Shown piece by piece: positions 14,658-22,628 of a stretch of 64,000 bases of DNA. Position 1 is the stretch's first letter. Each line of letters begins with the position of its first letter. The notes below the pieces were generated by a model. It worked only from the letters and a program-made list of their open reading frames with translations. It ran no database searches and was not told the origin of the DNA. A program made the position numbers and the translations under genes. The DNA comes from Rhodospirillaceae bacterium (GTDB lineage Bacteria > Pseudomonadota > Alphaproteobacteria > CACIAM-22H2). The stretch covers positions 1-64,000 of the forward strand of contig JALHMR010000004.1 of assembly GCA_022843945.1 (NCBI GenBank), written 5' to 3'.

Positions 14658-14699
14658 ATAACCTGAAGGTCACAGGTTCAAATCCTGTCCCCGCAACCA
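14655..14699 (+). other. Attachment site: 3' fragment of initiator tRNA-Met (CAT anticodon)
   Basis: Reading on the plus strand, the segment holds the anticodon loop CTCATAA, the 3' side of the anticodon stem, the variable loop, a complete T-arm (ACAGG-TTCAAAT-CCTGT), the acceptor 3' strand CCCCGCA, and ACCA. This is the 3' 45 bases of an alphaproteobacterial initiator tRNA. The 5' half is absent: the acceptor TGCGGGG and D-arm do not occur, and the 5' anticodon stem mispairs (TCAAA against CCTGA). It is therefore a crossover product, not a functional tRNA. The host terminator follows, so the element lies to the left and the intact tRNA should be at its other end. Confidence 0.8.
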
Positions 14700-14706
14700 A
14701 CATCAA

Positions 14707-14738
14707 GGCCGCCGCATCGATGATGCGGCGGCCTTTTT
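14707..14738 (+). terminator. Rho-independent terminator (of the original tRNA gene)
   Basis: GGCCGCCGCATC and GATGCGGCGGCC form a perfect 12-bp stem with a 3-base loop, followed by TTTTT. It lies 8 bases after the tRNA-derived CCA end, so it probably terminated the host tRNA transcription unit. Confidence 0.9.
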
Positions 14739-14958
14739 GTTTTCCCAACGCGCGGCGCCACCAAAGACATGTGAGTTTCCGCACATCCGCCTGCGGATGG
14801 ACGAGGCATAGTCACGCCAATCCTTTGGGCCGCTTCCGCACGCCGTTTCGGAAGTGTGTCACGAAAGTTATCAACCGCTCACATCCTTGCGGCTCAGCTA
14901 ACCCAACGGCTTCGCCTACTAACGCGGCTGGCCGTCAGCTCGACAGCGGGAGGGGTTT
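14739..14958. other. Chromosomal spacer after the attachment site
   Basis: No gene or RNA is recognised in these 220 bases. They probably hold the promoter for the secreted protein gene at 14959. Confidence 0.4.
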
Positions 14959-15282
14959 ATGGCGCTACGTTCCACGAGCCTGTATTTCGCGTCCATCCTG
15001 GGCGCGCTGCTGGGAGCAGCGACTCCCGGCGCCGCCGATGCTCAAGTTCACCCCGACTGCAGGAGCGCCGAGGCTGACGTCACCGGGCGCCTGCGCACGG
15101 TCCTGGGCCGTCCCGATTCCCGCACGCCGTGGATCTACGGCGGGGTCATCGCCTCGGTGAAGATGGCTCGGGCCCTGTGCGCGGGAGCGAGGCCGGAACA
15201 CGGGCTTCGCCTCTATGAGCAGATCGGCCGGGCGCTCGAAACCGAGGTCGCCTCGGCGCAAGAGATCAAGGCGCCGCACTAA
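14959..15282 (+). CDS. Small secreted hypothetical protein
   Basis: The protein has 107 residues. It begins with a Sec signal peptide (MALRSTSLYFASILGALLGAA) and a probable cleavage after ADA (about residue 28). The mature part of some 79 residues contains two cysteines (DCRSAEAD, RALCAGARPE), consistent with one disulfide, and ends in a helix rich in charges. A strong GGGAGGGG site precedes the ATG. It is the first chromosomal gene beyond the island and has no recognised family. It lies 142 bases before the glycan operon and may or may not belong to it. Confidence 0.65.
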   Translation: MALRSTSLYFASILGALLGAATPGAADAQVHPDCRSAEADVTGRLRTVLGRPDSRTPWIYGGVIASVKMARALCAGARPEHGLRLYEQIGRALETEVASAQEIKAPH

Positions 15283-15424
15283 CCCCCTTTAGATTCAGGA
15301 GGTTTCCCATTGTGGTCATACCTCCGCTGATTTCAGCTCATACCCCGGCAGAGGCCTGAGAACGGCAAGCTGAGCGCCGCATATTCATATCGATCCCTCC
15401 ACAATTTTGCTTCGGTGGATCGGC

Positions 15425-16738
15425 ATGGACATGGAAATGAGCGGCAATACCCTGGTTTGCCCCGACGACGCCCGGCCCGCGGCTGACCCGTTGCCCGTGC
15501 GGGAGAGCCCGGTGCAGCCGGGCTGCCGCTCCTGCGGCGGCCAGCTCCATCCCTTCGTCGATCTCGGGCTGTCGCCGCTCTGCGAGAGCTTCCAGACCCG
15601 CCGCGATCTCGCCCAGGGCGAGTCCTTCTATCCGCTCGACGTGAAGATCTGCGGCGACTGCTGGCTGGCCCAGCTCCGCGAATACGTCTCTCCGGCCGAC
15701 ATCTTCTCGGAATACGCCTATTTCTCGTCGTTCTCCGACGCCTGGCTGGCCCACGCGCGCGATTACACGGCGGCGGTGGCGCGCCGTTTCGGGCTGGACG
15801 AGCACAGCTTCGTCATCGAGGTCGCCAGCAATGACGGCTACCTCCTGCGCAACTTCGTCGAGCGCGACATCCCGTGCCTGGGAATCGAGCCGGCGCTCAA
15901 TGTCGCCAGGGCCGCGCGGGCCATCGGCGTCCCTACCCTGACGGAATTTTTCACACACGGCCTGGCGCTGGGGCTGGCGGGCGAAGGCAAGGCGGCCGAC
16001 CTGGTCATCGGCAACAACGTGCTGGCCCAGGTGCCGGATCTCAACGATTTCGTCGCCGGGCTGGCGGCGGTGCTGAAGCCGGAGGGCGTGCTCACCCTCG
16101 AGCTCCCGCATCTGATGCGCCTGATCGAGGGCAACCAGTTCGACACCATCTATCACGAGCACTTCTCGTATTTCTCGCTGAACGCCATCGATACGCTGCT
16201 CGCCCGCCACGGCTTGCGGGTCTTCGACGTCGAGGAGATCTGGACCCACGGCGGCAGCCTGCGCCTGTTCTGCTGCCATGACCGCAGCGCCCACCCGGAG
16301 CTGGTCAGCGTCGAGCGGCTGCGCGCCGCCGAGCTTGCCGCCGGCCTGTTCAGCCTGGACGCCTACCGGAAATTCGATCGCCAGGTCGTCGAAACCAAGC
16401 GCTGGCTCCTGGAGCTGCTGTTCAGCCTGAAGCGCCAGGGGCGGCGAATCGCCGGCTACGGCGCGCCCGGAAAAGGCAACACGCTGCTCAACTATTGCGG
16501 CATCCGCGGCGACGTCCTGGATTTCACGGTCGACCGCAATCCCTACAAGCACGGCCGCTATTTGCCCGGGACGCGCATTCCCATAGAGCCGCCGGAACGC
16601 CTCGCCGAGGCGCGGCCGGACTACGTGCTCATCCTGCCCTGGAATCTCAAGGATGAGATCATGGCCCAGCTCTCGTTCATCCGGGACTGGCGCGGGAAAT
16701 TCATCGTGCCGATACCGGAACCGAAAATCATTCCGTGA
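15425..16738 (+). CDS. Sugar-nucleotide C-methyltransferase (TylCIII/NovU-type)
   Basis: The protein has 437 residues with three parts: an N-terminal zinc-binding module (CRSCGGQ, then CGDCWLAQL, about 35-95), a central SAM-dependent methyltransferase domain (FVIEVASNDGYLLRNF as the SAM-binding strand-loop), and a C-terminal domain (RIAGYGAPGKGNTLLNYCGI, about 335-437). This set is typical of NDP-hexose C-methyltransferases that build branched deoxysugars. The start chosen is the ATG at 15425; ATGs at 15431 and 15437 are also possible. It opens a four-gene operon with the nucleotidyltransferase 19 bases downstream. It probably acts in the cytoplasm on an NDP-4-keto sugar for surface glycan or a lipid-linked sugar. 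Confidence 0.85.
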   Translation: MDMEMSGNTLVCPDDARPAADPLPVRESPVQPGCRSCGGQLHPFVDLGLSPLCESFQTRRDLAQGESFYPLDVKICGDCWLAQLREYVSPADIFSEYAYFSSFSDAWLAHARDYTAAVARRFGLDEHSFVIEVASNDGYLLRNFVERDIPCLGIEPALNVARAARAIGVPTLTEFFTHGLALGLAGEGKAADLVIGNNVLAQVPDLNDFVAGLAAVLKPEGVLTLELPHLMRLIEGNQFDTIYHEHFSYFSLNAIDTLLARHGLRVFDVEEIWTHGGSLRLFCCHDRSAHPELVSVERLRAAELAAGLFSLDAYRKFDRQVVETKRWLLELLFSLKRQGRRIAGYGAPGKGNTLLNYCGIRGDVLDFTVDRNPYKHGRYLPGTRIPIEPPERLAEARPDYVLILPWNLKDEIMAQLSFIRDWRGKFIVPIPEPKIIP

Positions 16739-16757
16739 GCACAGAACGGAGAAGGCG

Positions 16758-17597
16758 ATGAAGGTTGTCCTGTTCTGCGGCGGCCAGGGGTTGCGGATGC
16801 GCGACGCCGCCGGCGACCTGCCCAAGCCCATGGTGCCGGTCGGCCATCGTCCGCTGCTCTGGCACCTGATGAAGTACTACGCCTATTGGGGCCACACCGA
16901 ATTCGTGCTCTGCCTGGGCTACCGGGGCGCGGCGATCAAGGAATTCTTCGTCAACTACAGCGAATGGATCACCAACGACTTCGTGCTGTCCGAGGGCGGG
17001 CGGAGCCTGGAGCTGCTGCGCCGGGACCTCGACGAGTGGCGCATCACCTTCGTCGACACCGGGCCCAACGCCTCGATCGGCGAGCGACTGCTCGCGGTAC
17101 GGCCGCTCGTCGAGAACGAGCCGATGTTCCTGGCGAACTACAGCGACGGGCTCACCGACTGCCCGCTGCCGATGATCCTCGACCGGCTGCTCGAGACGAA
17201 AGCGGTCGGGGTCTGCATGACGGCGCGGCCGAACTCGTCGCTCCACCTGGTGCGTCACGCCCCCAACGGCCTGGTGACGGGTGTGGTGGATGCGGAAGAG
17301 GCCGATACCTGGGTCAATGCCGGGTTCTTCGCCTTCCGCAGCCAGATCTTCGACTACATGCGCCCCGGCGAGGAGCTTGTCGCCGAGCCGTTCCGGCGGC
17401 TGATCGCCGCCGGCAAGCTCGCGGCGTTGCCCTATAAAGGCTTCTGGCGCTGCTGCGACACCTTCAAGGACGTGCAAAGCCTTGAAGCCCTGCTTGCCCG
17501 GAGTCCCGCCCCCTGGGAATTGTGGCGGCATCCGGTGCCCGAGGCGCTGGACGTCGACACGCGCAGGTTCACGCGGCAAGCGCGCCTGGCGAGCTAG
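16758..17597 (+). CDS. Sugar-1-phosphate nucleotidyltransferase (RfbF-like)
   Basis: The protein has 279 residues. The N-terminus VVLFCGGQGLRMRDAAGDLPKPMVPVGHRPLLWHLMKYY matches the nucleotidyltransferase signature, with the G-rich loop and the conserved Lys in LPKPM. LANYSDGLTDCP carries the metal-binding Asp. The overall shape and the WHLMKYYAYWGHTEFVLCLGYRG segment fit glucose-1-phosphate cytidylyltransferase. A GGAG site precedes the ATG. It is 19 bases after the methyltransferase gene and 3 before the deacetylase gene. It should make a CDP- or dTDP-sugar; the exact nucleotide cannot be decided from sequence alone. Confidence 0.82.
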   Translation: MKVVLFCGGQGLRMRDAAGDLPKPMVPVGHRPLLWHLMKYYAYWGHTEFVLCLGYRGAAIKEFFVNYSEWITNDFVLSEGGRSLELLRRDLDEWRITFVDTGPNASIGERLLAVRPLVENEPMFLANYSDGLTDCPLPMILDRLLETKAVGVCMTARPNSSLHLVRHAPNGLVTGVVDAEEADTWVNAGFFAFRSQIFDYMRPGEELVAEPFRRLIAAGKLAALPYKGFWRCCDTFKDVQSLEALLARSPAPWELWRHPVPEALDVDTRRFTRQARLAS

Positions 17598-17600
17598 GCG

Positions 17601-18359
17601 ATGCTTTCCCTGACCTTTGCCCGCCAGAACAAGGCGCCGTCGATCCTTTGCCTGGGCGCGCATGCCGACGATATCGAGATCGGTATCGGCGGCACGATCC
17701 TGTCCCTGCTCAAGCATCATCCGGGCGCCCGGGTGCGGTGGGTCGTGTTCTCGGCGACTCCCGAGCGGGCCGGCGAGGCCCGGGCGAGTGCGCACGCCTT
17801 TCTTCGCGACGCCGGCGACGGCCGGGTCGCGGTGCACGGCTTCCGCGACGGTTTCTTTCCGGCCGAGTTCGCCGAGCTGAAGGAGACGTTCGAGGCGCTC
17901 AAGGAGGAGTTCGACCCCGACCTGGTGTTCACCCATCACCGCGGGGACAGCCATCAGGACCATCGGCTGATCGCGGAGCTGACCGGCAGCACCTTCCGCA
18001 ATCACGTCATCCTGGAATACGAGATTCCCAAATACGACCCCGACATCGGGAATCCGAACCTCTTCGTGCCGCTGTCCTACGAATGCGCTGAGCTCAAGGT
18101 CGACACGCTCATGCGCAGTTTCGCCAGCCAGCGTAGCCGCCGCTGGTTCGTACCGGAAACGTTCTACAGCCTGATGCGGTTGCGGGGTGTGCAATCGGCT
18201 GCCTCCTCGGGCTACGCCGAGGGATTTTACGGCGCCAAACTGTGCTTCCAGTTTGATCCGGCCCCCGCCGATCCCAATATCTATCGGAGCGGGGGCAGCG
18301 AACGGGCCCGCGACTTCGGAAAGGAACTGGCGTGGCCGATTCTGGCTCCAGGTCGCTAG
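17601..18359 (+). CDS. PIG-L (LmbE) family deacetylase
   Basis: The protein has 252 residues. The zinc site is clear: LGAHADDIEIGIGGT holds the AHADD motif (about residues 19-23) and FTHHRGDSHQDHRL holds the second histidine motif (about 112-125). The family hydrolyses N-acetyl groups from GlcNAc-containing lipids or nucleotide sugars, or carbamoyl-type amides in related cases. The gene starts 3 bases after the nucleotidyltransferase stop, and its last 28 bases overlap the next gene. With these neighbours it probably tailors an amino-sugar of a surface polymer or lipid-linked precursor. Confidence 0.88.
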   Translation: MLSLTFARQNKAPSILCLGAHADDIEIGIGGTILSLLKHHPGARVRWVVFSATPERAGEARASAHAFLRDAGDGRVAVHGFRDGFFPAEFAELKETFEALKEEFDPDLVFTHHRGDSHQDHRLIAELTGSTFRNHVILEYEIPKYDPDIGNPNLFVPLSYECAELKVDTLMRSFASQRSRRWFVPETFYSLMRLRGVQSAASSGYAEGFYGAKLCFQFDPAPADPNIYRSGGSERARDFGKELAWPILAPGR

Positions 18360-19690
18360 ACCTGCTCGATAGAGGGCAAACCCCGGCGGAGGCGGGTGAC
18401 CTCCGCGACGTCCTCTACAGCCATGTCGAGGCGCTTTTCCCGCTTTGCCGCAGCATCACCGGGCGGGGTCTGCGCCAGACCCTGCGCTACATTGCCGATC
18501 GCATTCCCCTGGAAATCAGCGAAGTCCCCTCCGGCACGGCGGTGCTCGACTGGGAAGTGCCGCTCGAATGGAACGTCCGCAGGGCCCGGATCCGCTCGCT
18601 CGATGGCCGCACGATCGTCGATTTCGCGCGCAGCAACCTTCACCTGGTGCAGTACAGCAAGGCGGTCGACCGCGTGGTGCCGCGCGCCGAGCTGGAGCGT
18701 CATCTCATCAGCCTGCCCCAGCAGCCCGACTTCGTGCCGTATCGCACCGGCTACTACGCCGACGACTGGGGTTTCTGTATCACCGATCGCGTCCGCCAGG
18801 GCCTGACCGAAGACGCCTACCATGTCGAGATCGATGCCACCCTGGAGCCGGGCAGCCTGTCGTACGGCGAGTGCCTGATCCCGGGCGAGACGGCGGAGGA
18901 GATGCTGTTCTCCGTCCACAGCTGCCATCCCTCGCTGGCCAACGACAACCTGTCCGGCATCGCGGTCGCCATCGAGCTGGCGCGGGCTCTGGCCCAGCGC
19001 CCTCGCCGGCGTTTCAGCTATCGCTTCATCTTCGCGGCGGGCACGATCGGCGCCATCACCTGGCTGGATCGCAACCAGGACAAGATCCGGCACATCCGCC
19101 ACGGCCTGGTGCTGAGCAATCTCGGCGATTCAGCCGCGCCGACCTACAAGCAGTCGCGGCGCGCCAACGCGCTGATCGATCGTTACGCCGCCTATGTCCT
19201 GGGCGAAGAAGGCCACGCGGATCGCGTCCGGCCGTTCATCCCCTACGGCTATGACGAGCGGCAGTATTGTTCGCCGGGTTTCAATCTGCCGGTCGGCTGC
19301 CTGATGCGCTCGCCCAGCGGCACATTCCCAGAATATCACACCTCGGCCGACAACCTGGATTTCGTCAAGCCGGAGGCGCTGGCCGATTCCTTGCGGATCG
19401 CGACGCGTCTGGTCGACATGGTCGAGCACGACCGGGTGTGGCGCAATCTGAGCCCCTACGGCGAACCGCAGCTCGGCCGTCGCGGTCTTTACGGCAAGAT
19501 CGGCGGCGTGCCCGGCAACCCGTCCGGCGGCGCCGGCGCCATCGACCAGATGGCGATGCTCTGGCTGCTCAACCTGGCCGACGGCGAGCACTCGCTGCTT
19601 GATATCGCGGAGCGCTCGGGCAAGTCGTTCGACTCGCTGGTCGCCGCGGCCGCCGCCCTCAGCGACGTCGGTCTGCTGGCCGCTGACTAG
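18332..19690 (+). CDS. DUF4910/M28-like aminopeptidase-fold protein
   Basis: The protein has 452 residues. It starts at the GTG at 18332 with AAGGA just upstream, overlapping the deacetylase gene by 28 bases. EEMLFSVHSCHPSLANDNLSGIAVAIELARAL is the core zinc site of the DUF4910 aminopeptidase-like family; a second metal ligand lies in TFPEYHTSADNLDF. A winged-helix-like segment (LLNLADGEHSLLDIAERSG, then LVAAAAALSDVGLL) closes the protein. Proteins like this are usually encoded in polysaccharide loci beside sugar nucleotide genes; the reaction is unknown. Its stop codon overlaps the stop of the convergent SDR gene in CTAG. Confidence 0.78.
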   Translation: MADSGSRSLDLLDRGQTPAEAGDLRDVLYSHVEALFPLCRSITGRGLRQTLRYIADRIPLEISEVPSGTAVLDWEVPLEWNVRRARIRSLDGRTIVDFARSNLHLVQYSKAVDRVVPRAELERHLISLPQQPDFVPYRTGYYADDWGFCITDRVRQGLTEDAYHVEIDATLEPGSLSYGECLIPGETAEEMLFSVHSCHPSLANDNLSGIAVAIELARALAQRPRRRFSYRFIFAAGTIGAITWLDRNQDKIRHIRHGLVLSNLGDSAAPTYKQSRRANALIDRYAAYVLGEEGHADRVRPFIPYGYDERQYCSPGFNLPVGCLMRSPSGTFPEYHTSADNLDFVKPEALADSLRIATRLVDMVEHDRVWRNLSPYGEPQLGRRGLYGKIGGVPGNPSGGAGAIDQMAMLWLLNLADGEHSLLDIAERSGKSFDSLVAAAAALSDVGLLAAD

Positions 19691-20415
19691 CGGCCGGCTG
19701 GCAGGGGCTTTGACGGCCGCATCACGATCTCGGTGACTTCGCTGCTGCGCGGCGCCTTGAGCGCGGCGAGCACCATATCGGCAATGTCCTCGGCGCGCAG
19801 CAGGGTGCCGGGCGGCGCCGTGCGCTTCTCGGCCTTGAGGATCGCCCGCTGCATCGGCGTATCCGTGCGCCCGGGAAAGACGCTCAGGACCCGAATGCCA
19901 TCGGGGCTGACCTGCTGGCGCAGGGCGTCGGCCGCCGCGCGCAAACCATGCTTGCCGGCGGCATAGGCGAGAGTGCGAGGCCCGGCATGCAGGCCGGCGG
20001 TCGAATTGATGAACACCACCTGCCCGGAGACGGCGCGCAGCTGCGCCAGGCAGGCCATGGTCAGGATCACCGGCGCGTGCAGATTGACCGCGTCCAGCTC
20101 CGCCCAGGCCTTGGCGTTGATGGCCTCGATCGACTCCTGCCGGTAGAGGCCGGCGCTATGCACCAGGATATCGAGCCCGGCGCGCGTGCGGCGCGCCAGG
20201 GCGGCGATACCGGCCCGCGTGGTGATATCGGCCACCACGATGCGCGCTGCCTTGCCGGCAAGGCGCGCAACGCGTTCGAGCTTCGCCCGGTCCCGGCCGC
20301 CCAGGTGGACCACCAGCCCTTCGTTGGCGAGCGCCAGGGCGATGGCGCGGCCGATTCCGCTGCCCGCACCCGTGACGAGGGCCGTCTGGCCCGAGAGGAG
20401 GGTGCGGTTCGGCAG
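19687..20415 (-). CDS. Short-chain dehydrogenase/reductase with a non-canonical start
   Basis: The protein is an SDR of about 242 residues. The Rossmann motif TALVTGAGSGIGRA is intact, as are LVHSAG, FINSTAG (catalytic Ser) and YAAGKHG (Tyr-x-x-x-Lys). No in-frame ATG, GTG or TTG exists between an upstream stop and the Rossmann motif; the first such codon, a GTG at 20313, would remove the cofactor site. The best start is a CTG at 20415, four bases after the stop of the GMC gene, so termination-reinitiation may drive it. Substrate unknown, perhaps linked with the adjacent GMC oxidoreductase. Confidence 0.75.
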   Translation of the reverse strand: MPNRTLLSGQTALVTGAGSGIGRAIALALANEGLVVHLGGRDRAKLERVARLAGKAARIVVADITTRAGIAALARRTRAGLDILVHSAGLYRQESIEAINAKAWAELDAVNLHAPVILTMACLAQLRAVSGQVVFINSTAGLHAGPRTLAYAAGKHGLRAAADALRQQVSPDGIRVLSVFPGRTDTPMQRAILKAEKRTAPPGTLLRAEDIADMVLAALKAPRSSEVTEIVMRPSKPLPAGR

Positions 20416-20419
20416 GGTG

Positions 20420-21979
20420 TCAAGCCGCTTGCTTGATGTGGTCGGCCAGGCGGATGGCCAGGGCGACGATGGTCAGCGTCGGGTTGATATGGCCGTAAGC
20501 CGGGAACACCGAACTGCCGGCGATGTAAAGGTTGTGGACGTCGTGCACCCGGCAGTTGGCATCGACCACCCCATGGCGCGGATCGGTATGCATGCGGGTA
20601 GTGCCCATCTGGTGGAAGCTGCCCTCGAGATCGTCGATGGCGGCCTCGACCGAGCCCTTGAGGCCGATCTGCACGCGGCCGATACCGAGACGCCCGATTT
20701 CCGAGGCGAACAGCTCGTGCATGATCTTGAAGGTGCGCGGCAGGTCGGCCGGCACGCGCCAGTCGAGCTTGACCCTCGGCAGGCCGAGCGCGTCCTTCTC
20801 GCCGGTCAGCGTCACCCGGCAGTCGGGATCCGGTACCGCTTCGGTCCAGAAGCGGGTGGTGAACAGCTTCGGCGGCGGGTTCATCGCCTTGCGATAGGCG
20901 GCGTCCAGCAGGTCATCGAAGTCGCTGATCATCCGGCCGATATGGGTGGCGAACTGGTCGGGCACGCGGCCTTCGCCCACCGCGCGCATGACTTGCTTGG
21001 CTGAGGCAATCGCTTGGGAGCGTACCGACAGGTTGATCGGGTCCAGGCACATGGCGCAGTTCGGGATCTCGCGCTGGCGCTGGAATTCCGGTGAGGGTGC
21101 CGCGAAGCCGATGATCTTGGCGTTGTCGAAGCGCTGCTCGCTGCCGTAAAGCATGGCCTCGGCGTAACGCCGGTCGGTGACCAGCTGGCCCGATTCCCAC
21201 ATCACGATGTGGTCGGAGAAGTAGCGGCCGACGATGTCGTGGGTGTTGCCGATGCCGGCGGGGCGCTGGCTGTTGGAATAGAGCAGGATGCGGGCATTCT
21301 CGATCGAGCCGGTGGCCAGGATGAAGATCTTGGCCTTGACGCTGAAGCTCTTGCGATCGAGGCAGGCAACCTTGACCTCGCTGACCTGGTCGCCGGCCAG
21401 GCGGATGTCGGTGACGTTGGCGTGGAGATAGCAGGTCACATTGCGGGCTGTACGAATCGCCTCGCGATATTTTTCGCCGAAGCGCGTCGGCGGCCCCACC
21501 TGGATCACGCCGGAGATCAGCTTGGCCGGGTCGAAGGCGAAAGGCCCGTACTCGCCCTGGCGCCAGTTGTCGGGCTCGTAGTCATAACGGCCGAGGTCGC
21601 AGACCGGCTGCGCCCGTTTGTAGTAAGGGTCCAATACGGCCCGATCGATCGGCCAGCCGCTGTTGGGCACGTGGGGCCGCGCCTGCATATCGATCGGGTC
21701 GAGGGGGCGGCAATAGCCTGCCCAATGGTTGGTCGTGCCACCGAAGAAGCGCAGGCGGGTCGTGTCGAGCGTCTGGTAGTGGTGGCCGGTGAGCTCGCCG
21801 GCATAGAGCTCCTGGGTCTCGGCGTCGGGATCGAAGCCGCCGCTCTCCAGCAGGCACACTTGCGTGCCGTTGCCGGCGAATTCCTGGGCAATGGTGATGC
21901 CGGCGGCACCGGCACCGATGATACAGATCTGGGTATCAATCACCTCGCCGGCGGGCAGCGATCGGGCATCGATGAACAT
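20420..21979 (-). CDS. GMC family FAD-dependent oxidoreductase
   Basis: The protein has 519 residues. It opens with an FAD-binding fold (ICIIGAGAAGITIAQEFAG, then CLLESGGFD), has RFFGGTTNHWAGYCRPLDPID as the GMC N-terminal signature, and LATGSIENARILL. The C-terminal GMC domain ends HQMGTTRMHTDPRHGVVD and GSSVFPAYGHINPTLTIVALA, with the catalytic His in GHINP. It resembles alcohol or sugar oxidases/dehydrogenases of this superfamily. The start is the ATG at 21979 (GGGAG upstream), which gives no signal peptide. The small Tat-like protein at 22180 is divergent from it, and the SDR follows four bases downstream. Substrate is not determined. Confidence 0.88.
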   Translation of the reverse strand: MFIDARSLPAGEVIDTQICIIGAGAAGITIAQEFAGNGTQVCLLESGGFDPDAETQELYAGELTGHHYQTLDTTRLRFFGGTTNHWAGYCRPLDPIDMQARPHVPNSGWPIDRAVLDPYYKRAQPVCDLGRYDYEPDNWRQGEYGPFAFDPAKLISGVIQVGPPTRFGEKYREAIRTARNVTCYLHANVTDIRLAGDQVSEVKVACLDRKSFSVKAKIFILATGSIENARILLYSNSQRPAGIGNTHDIVGRYFSDHIVMWESGQLVTDRRYAEAMLYGSEQRFDNAKIIGFAAPSPEFQRQREIPNCAMCLDPINLSVRSQAIASAKQVMRAVGEGRVPDQFATHIGRMISDFDDLLDAAYRKAMNPPPKLFTTRFWTEAVPDPDCRVTLTGEKDALGLPRVKLDWRVPADLPRTFKIMHELFASEIGRLGIGRVQIGLKGSVEAAIDDLEGSFHQMGTTRMHTDPRHGVVDANCRVHDVHNLYIAGSSVFPAYGHINPTLTIVALAIRLADHIKQAA

Positions 21980-22179
21980 GCTGGCTCCCCGTGACACTTG
22001 GGACCCGACAGCCGGTCGGAACCCCGCAACCAGCAGCGTGTTAAGGGGGCAGATGGGCATCGCCGTCGCGACCGGCAATAGACATGTCCGTTTGGGGCAG
22101 GGGCCTAGCCCGTTTTAGTCATTTCCTTTCAAGGCCGTTACGGGGAGGATGGTCAGATATGCGATGCGAGGATCGAGGG

Positions 22180-22548
22180 ATGGCAAAGCAGATCGCCCGC
22201 CGGATGTTGCTCAGGGTCCTGGGCCTTGCCGGTCTCACGCTGGCTCTCGACCCGCGAGCCGCCGAGGCGATCCCCGCTCGCGCACGCGTGACCCGCTTGA
22301 CCGGCCTGCTGGCCGATGCGGCTAGTGCGCGGCAGGTCGGCCAGGCCTATCTCCAGCAGGCTCCTGGTGAGGCGGATCGCGAGCGCCTGACGGCTGAGCT
22401 GATTGCGCGCTTCAACGATGATCCGTCACGCGAAGCCCTGACGGCCTGCTGCCGCGCGGACCTCGCCGACGGCCGAACCGTCACGGTCAACGGTTGGGTC
22501 CTCTCGCAGACCGAGGTCCGGCTCTGCGCGCTCGCCGCCCTGGCCTGA
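22180..22548 (+). CDS. Small Tat-like secreted protein
   Basis: The protein has 122 residues from the ATG at 22180 (or 129 from the ATG at 22159, which has GGGGAGG ten bases upstream). The N-terminus AKQIARRMLLRVLGLAGLTLAL has a twin-arginine-like pair before a hydrophobic stretch, with a possible cleavage after AEA. The mature part has helices (LADAASARQVGQAYLQQAPGEADRERL) and ends in VNGWVLSQTEVRLCALAAL. Small proteins with a GWVLS-TE-RLCALAAL ending are found beside GMC oxidoreductases; a role as a partner or chaperone is inferred. Function is not known. Confidence 0.6.
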   Translation: MAKQIARRMLLRVLGLAGLTLALDPRAAEAIPARARVTRLTGLLADAASARQVGQAYLQQAPGEADRERLTAELIARFNDDPSREALTACCRADLADGRTVTVNGWVLSQTEVRLCALAALA

Positions 22549-22628
22549 GCCGGCCCCAGCTTGACTTGACCTGATCCGGGAGCGGATGATCCCGGCCATA
22601 TCCCTTTGACGAACCGGGCAGGTGGCTC

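Noticed and set aside
14655-14699. A functional tRNA-Met gene
   Set aside because: The acceptor 5' strand and D-arm are missing and the anticodon stem mispairs, so only a 3' fragment is present.
15338-18194. Two long minus-strand frames (497 and 488 codons) opposite the glycan operon
   Set aside because: They are antisense shadows of the plus-strand methyltransferase, nucleotidyltransferase and deacetylase genes, which have clear motifs; the shadows have no domains.
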